A stretch of DNA of 64,000 nucleotides. Source: Acidovorax sp. FHTAMBA (GTDB lineage: Bacteria > Pseudomonadota > Gammaproteobacteria > Burkholderiales > Burkholderiaceae_C). Of this stretch, positions 62,351-64,000 are shown in pieces. Where the stretch lies: positions 1,619,501-1,683,500 of the forward strand of contig NZ_CP152407.1 in the NCBI RefSeq assembly GCF_038958875.1, read 5' to 3'. The notes beneath the pieces were generated by a model, which saw only the letters and a program-made list of their open reading frames with translations, made no database searches and was not told the DNA's origin. The first letter of the stretch is position 1. Each line of letters starts with the position of its first letter. Position numbers and translations under genes: made by a program.

Positions 62351-63004
62351 CTACCCGGCGATGCCGTTGGCTGTGAGGCGCAGCACCCGGTCTGCCCGCG
62401 CCGCTGCCGCATCCGAATGCGTGACCAGCACCAGCGATGCGCCATGCTCGCGCGTCTGCGCGAGCAGCAGGTCCATCACGCGGGCGGCGGTGGTGGGGTC
62501 GAGGTTGCCGGTGGGCTCGTCGGCCAGCAGCAGGGCGGGGCGGTGCACCAGTGCACGGGCAATGGCCACGCGCTGCAGCTGGCCGCCACTGAGCTGCTGC
62601 GGCAGGCGCCCGCCCATCTCGCCCAGGCCCACGGCCGCCAGCATCTGGTGCACGCGGGCCGGGTCGTTTTGTTCCAGCAGCATGAGGGGCAGCGCCACGT
62701 TCTGCGCCACATCCAGGTGGGGCAGCACGTGAAACGCCTGGAACACAAACCCGACGTGCGCGCGCCGCCACAGGGCGCGCTGCGTGTCGTCCAGCGTACC
62801 CAGGTCGGTGCTGCCGTGCGTGATGTGGCCTGCGTCCCAGTGGTCCAGCCCCGCCAGGCAGTTGAGCAGCGTGGACTTGCCCACGCCCGAGTCGCCCACG
62901 ATGGCCACAAACTCGCCTGGCGCCACTGTGAAGTGCACACCGGCAAACACCGGCGTGCTGCCGTAGTGCTTGCCCAGGCCCTCGACGCGAAGCGGCTGCG
63001 TCAT
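62351..63004 (-). CDS. ABC transporter ATPase, LolD/MacB family
   Basis: 217 residues. Walker A GDSGVGKST near residue 36, Q-loop in VGFVFQAFHVLPHLDV (the LolD-type segment), signature QLSGGQLQRVAIARAL, Walker B LLLADEPTGNLD and switch VTHSD. This is the ATPase family that pairs with FtsX-type permeases, here probably the gene at 59054 on the same strand beyond hsp20. The ATG at 63004 overlaps the miaA stop (ATGA), so it is co-translated with miaA; upstream in-frame codons are miaA shadow. Confidence 0.92.
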   Translation of the reverse strand: MTQPLRVEGLGKHYGSTPVFAGVHFTVAPGEFVAIVGDSGVGKSTLLNCLAGLDHWDAGHITHGSTDLGTLDDTQRALWRRAHVGFVFQAFHVLPHLDVAQNVALPLMLLEQNDPARVHQMLAAVGLGEMGGRLPQQLSGGQLQRVAIARALVHRPALLLADEPTGNLDPTTAARVMDLLLAQTREHGASLVLVTHSDAAAARADRVLRLTANGIAG

Positions 63005-64000
63005 GGCGTGCGCTGCGCCAGGCGCTGGAGCACCGTCTGCACCAGGGCCGCCACGGCATGGGGCTGGTCGCAGGCGATGGTGTGGCGCTGCGGCATGCTG
63101 CGCAGCCAGGTGATCTGGCGCTTGGCCAGCTGGCGCGTGGCGGCAATGGCGCGCTCGCGCAGGAAGGCGGTGTTCAACGGCGTGCCTGCCGGGCGGCCGG
63201 CCTGGAAGTCGAGTTCTTCCCACACCTGCCGGTAGCCCACGCAACGCATGGAGGGCAGATCGGAGTGCAGGTCGCCGCGCGCCCGCAGGGCCCGCACTTC
63301 GTCGATGAAACCTGCGGCCAGCATGGCGTCAAACCGCTGGGCAATGCGCTCGTGCAGCCACACCCGGTTGTCGGGTTCCAAGGAAAAAAGGGCGCTAGCG
63401 CTTGCTGGTATTGCGCTAGCAGCTCCTTTTTTTGTAGTGTGAAAGCTCGACAATGGCTGACCGGACACATGCCACACCTCCAGCGCCCGCTGAATGCGCT
63501 GGCTGTCGCCGGGTGCAAGGCGTGCAGCCGTGACCGGGTCCACGCGCGCCAGTTCGGCATGCAGTGCGGGCCAGCCCTGCGCGGCCGCCTGGGCCTCCAG
63601 CCGTGCGCGCACTTCGGGGTCTGCGGCGGGCATGTCGTCGATGCCGTCAAACAGCGCTTTGAAGTACAGCATGGTGCCGCCGACCAGCAGCGGCAGCGCA
63701 CCGCGCGCGCGGATCTCGGCCATGAGCCGGGTGGCGTCCTGCACAAACTCGGCGGCGCTGTAGGCCTGCAGCGGGTCGCGGATGTCGATGAGGTGGTGCG
63801 GCACGGCAGCCAGTTCGGCGGGCGAGGGCTTGGCGGTGCCGATGTCCATGCCGCGGTACACCAGGGCGGAATCGACGCTGATGATCTCCACCGGCATGCC
63901 CTGCTTGCCCAGCACGGCGGCCAGGGCCAGGGCGCCTGCGGTTTTGCCAGACGCCGTGGGGCCCGCCAGGGCAATGGTGGGTAACGTGGAATCAGGCGTG
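63001..64000 (-). CDS. miaA: tRNA dimethylallyltransferase MiaA (5' end beyond window)
   Basis: About 332 codons of the enzyme that adds dimethylallyl to A37 of tRNAs reading UNN codons. The P-loop GPTASGKT lies near the window edge, followed by VEIISVDSALVYRGMDIGTAKP (catalytic Asp in SVDS) in outline, HHLIDIRDP, LVGGTMLYFKALFDG and QRALEVW. Family motif RCVGYRQVWE is complete. The start codon lies just outside. Residues around HTTKKGAASAIPASASALFS are encoded by a copy of the dispersed element. The stop overlaps the LolD-type gene. Confidence 0.95.
   Translation of the reverse strand, partial: TPDSTLPTIALAGPTASGKTAGALALAAVLGKQGMPVEIISVDSALVYRGMDIGTAKPSPAELAAVPHHLIDIRDPLQAYSAAEFVQDATRLMAEIRARGALPLLVGGTMLYFKALFDGIDDMPAADPEVRARLEAQAAAQGWPALHAELARVDPVTAARLAPGDSQRIQRALEVWHVSGQPLSSFHTTKKGAASAIPASASALFSLEPDNRVWLHERIAQRFDAMLAAGFIDEVRALRARGDLHSDLPSMRCVGYRQVWEELDFQAGRPAGTPLNTAFLRERAIAATRQLAKRQITWLRSMPQRHTIACDQPHAVAALVQTVLQRLAQRTP
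63383..63439 (-). repeat. Palindromic dispersed element inside miaA, copy I
   Basis: The minus strand reads ACTACAAAAAAAGGAGCTGC, then TAGCGCAATACCAGCAAGCG and CTAGCGCCCTTTTTTCC. The arms GCTAGCGC and GCGCTAGC are perfect 8-bp complements. It is in the gene orientation and in the same codon phase as the ribD copy (GCT G.. after the ATAG/GGAG block), read as TTKKGAASAIPASASALFS. Confidence 0.75.

Overview
The window is a high-GC chromosomal segment from a betaproteobacterium, most likely a member of the Comamonadaceae close to Acidovorax. This is inferred from the protein sequences, the full 14-gene nuo operon with a tRNA-Leu upstream, the pil minor-pilin cluster, and a dispersed palindromic element that I associate with this family from memory. 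Most of the window is core metabolism, transport and housekeeping. I see no prophage, insertion sequence, CRISPR array or rRNA operon.

Layout. 1-5.5 kb: the 3' end of thrC, then molybdenum-cofactor genes (mobB, moeA, moaD, moaE) interrupted by a dapA-like gene and three small uncharacterised genes. 5.7-10.3 kb: clpB, a small membrane protein and a coniferyl-aldehyde-type dehydrogenase. 10.2-13.5 kb: a LuxR-type response regulator and hybrid histidine kinase, with a divergent orphan protein resembling one adhesin module. 13.6-19.3 kb: a GNAT acetyltransferase, a methyltransferase, an unknown protein, dusC and a phospholipase D lipoprotein. 19.4-27.7 kb: on the minus strand fimT, pilV, pilW, pilX, pilY1, pilE and ribD, with a visibly lower GC content across the pil genes. 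27.8-33.5 kb: rpsO, pnp, a quinone oxidoreductase, tpiA, secG and tRNA-Leu(GAG). 33.5-48.8 kb: nuoA to nuoN plus two conserved small genes. 49-56 kb: an ABC exporter and a five-gene branched-chain-amino-acid-type ABC importer. 56-64 kb: an AttH-like secreted protein, a PLP enzyme, a low-GC stretch, an FtsX-type permease, hsp20, a LolD-type ATPase and miaA, which runs off the window.

The most striking signal is a roughly 50-65 bp palindromic element with the core ATAGCTG-n-GCGCTT-n-AAGCGC. I count eight good copies and two degenerate ones. Five good copies lie between genes. Three lie in frame inside ribD, the ftsX-like gene and miaA, and one degenerate copy lies in moeA; all four reading frames are open. 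The element therefore behaves like the protein-coding palindromic elements known from Rickettsia. Other points worth a look are a perfect FNR-type box with a well-spaced sigma-70 promoter in front of hsp20, a LivF ATPase whose Walker A lysine is arginine, an AttH/FtsX/ATPase module split by unrelated genes, and a phospholipase D with a Gly/Ser tract just before its second catalytic motif.
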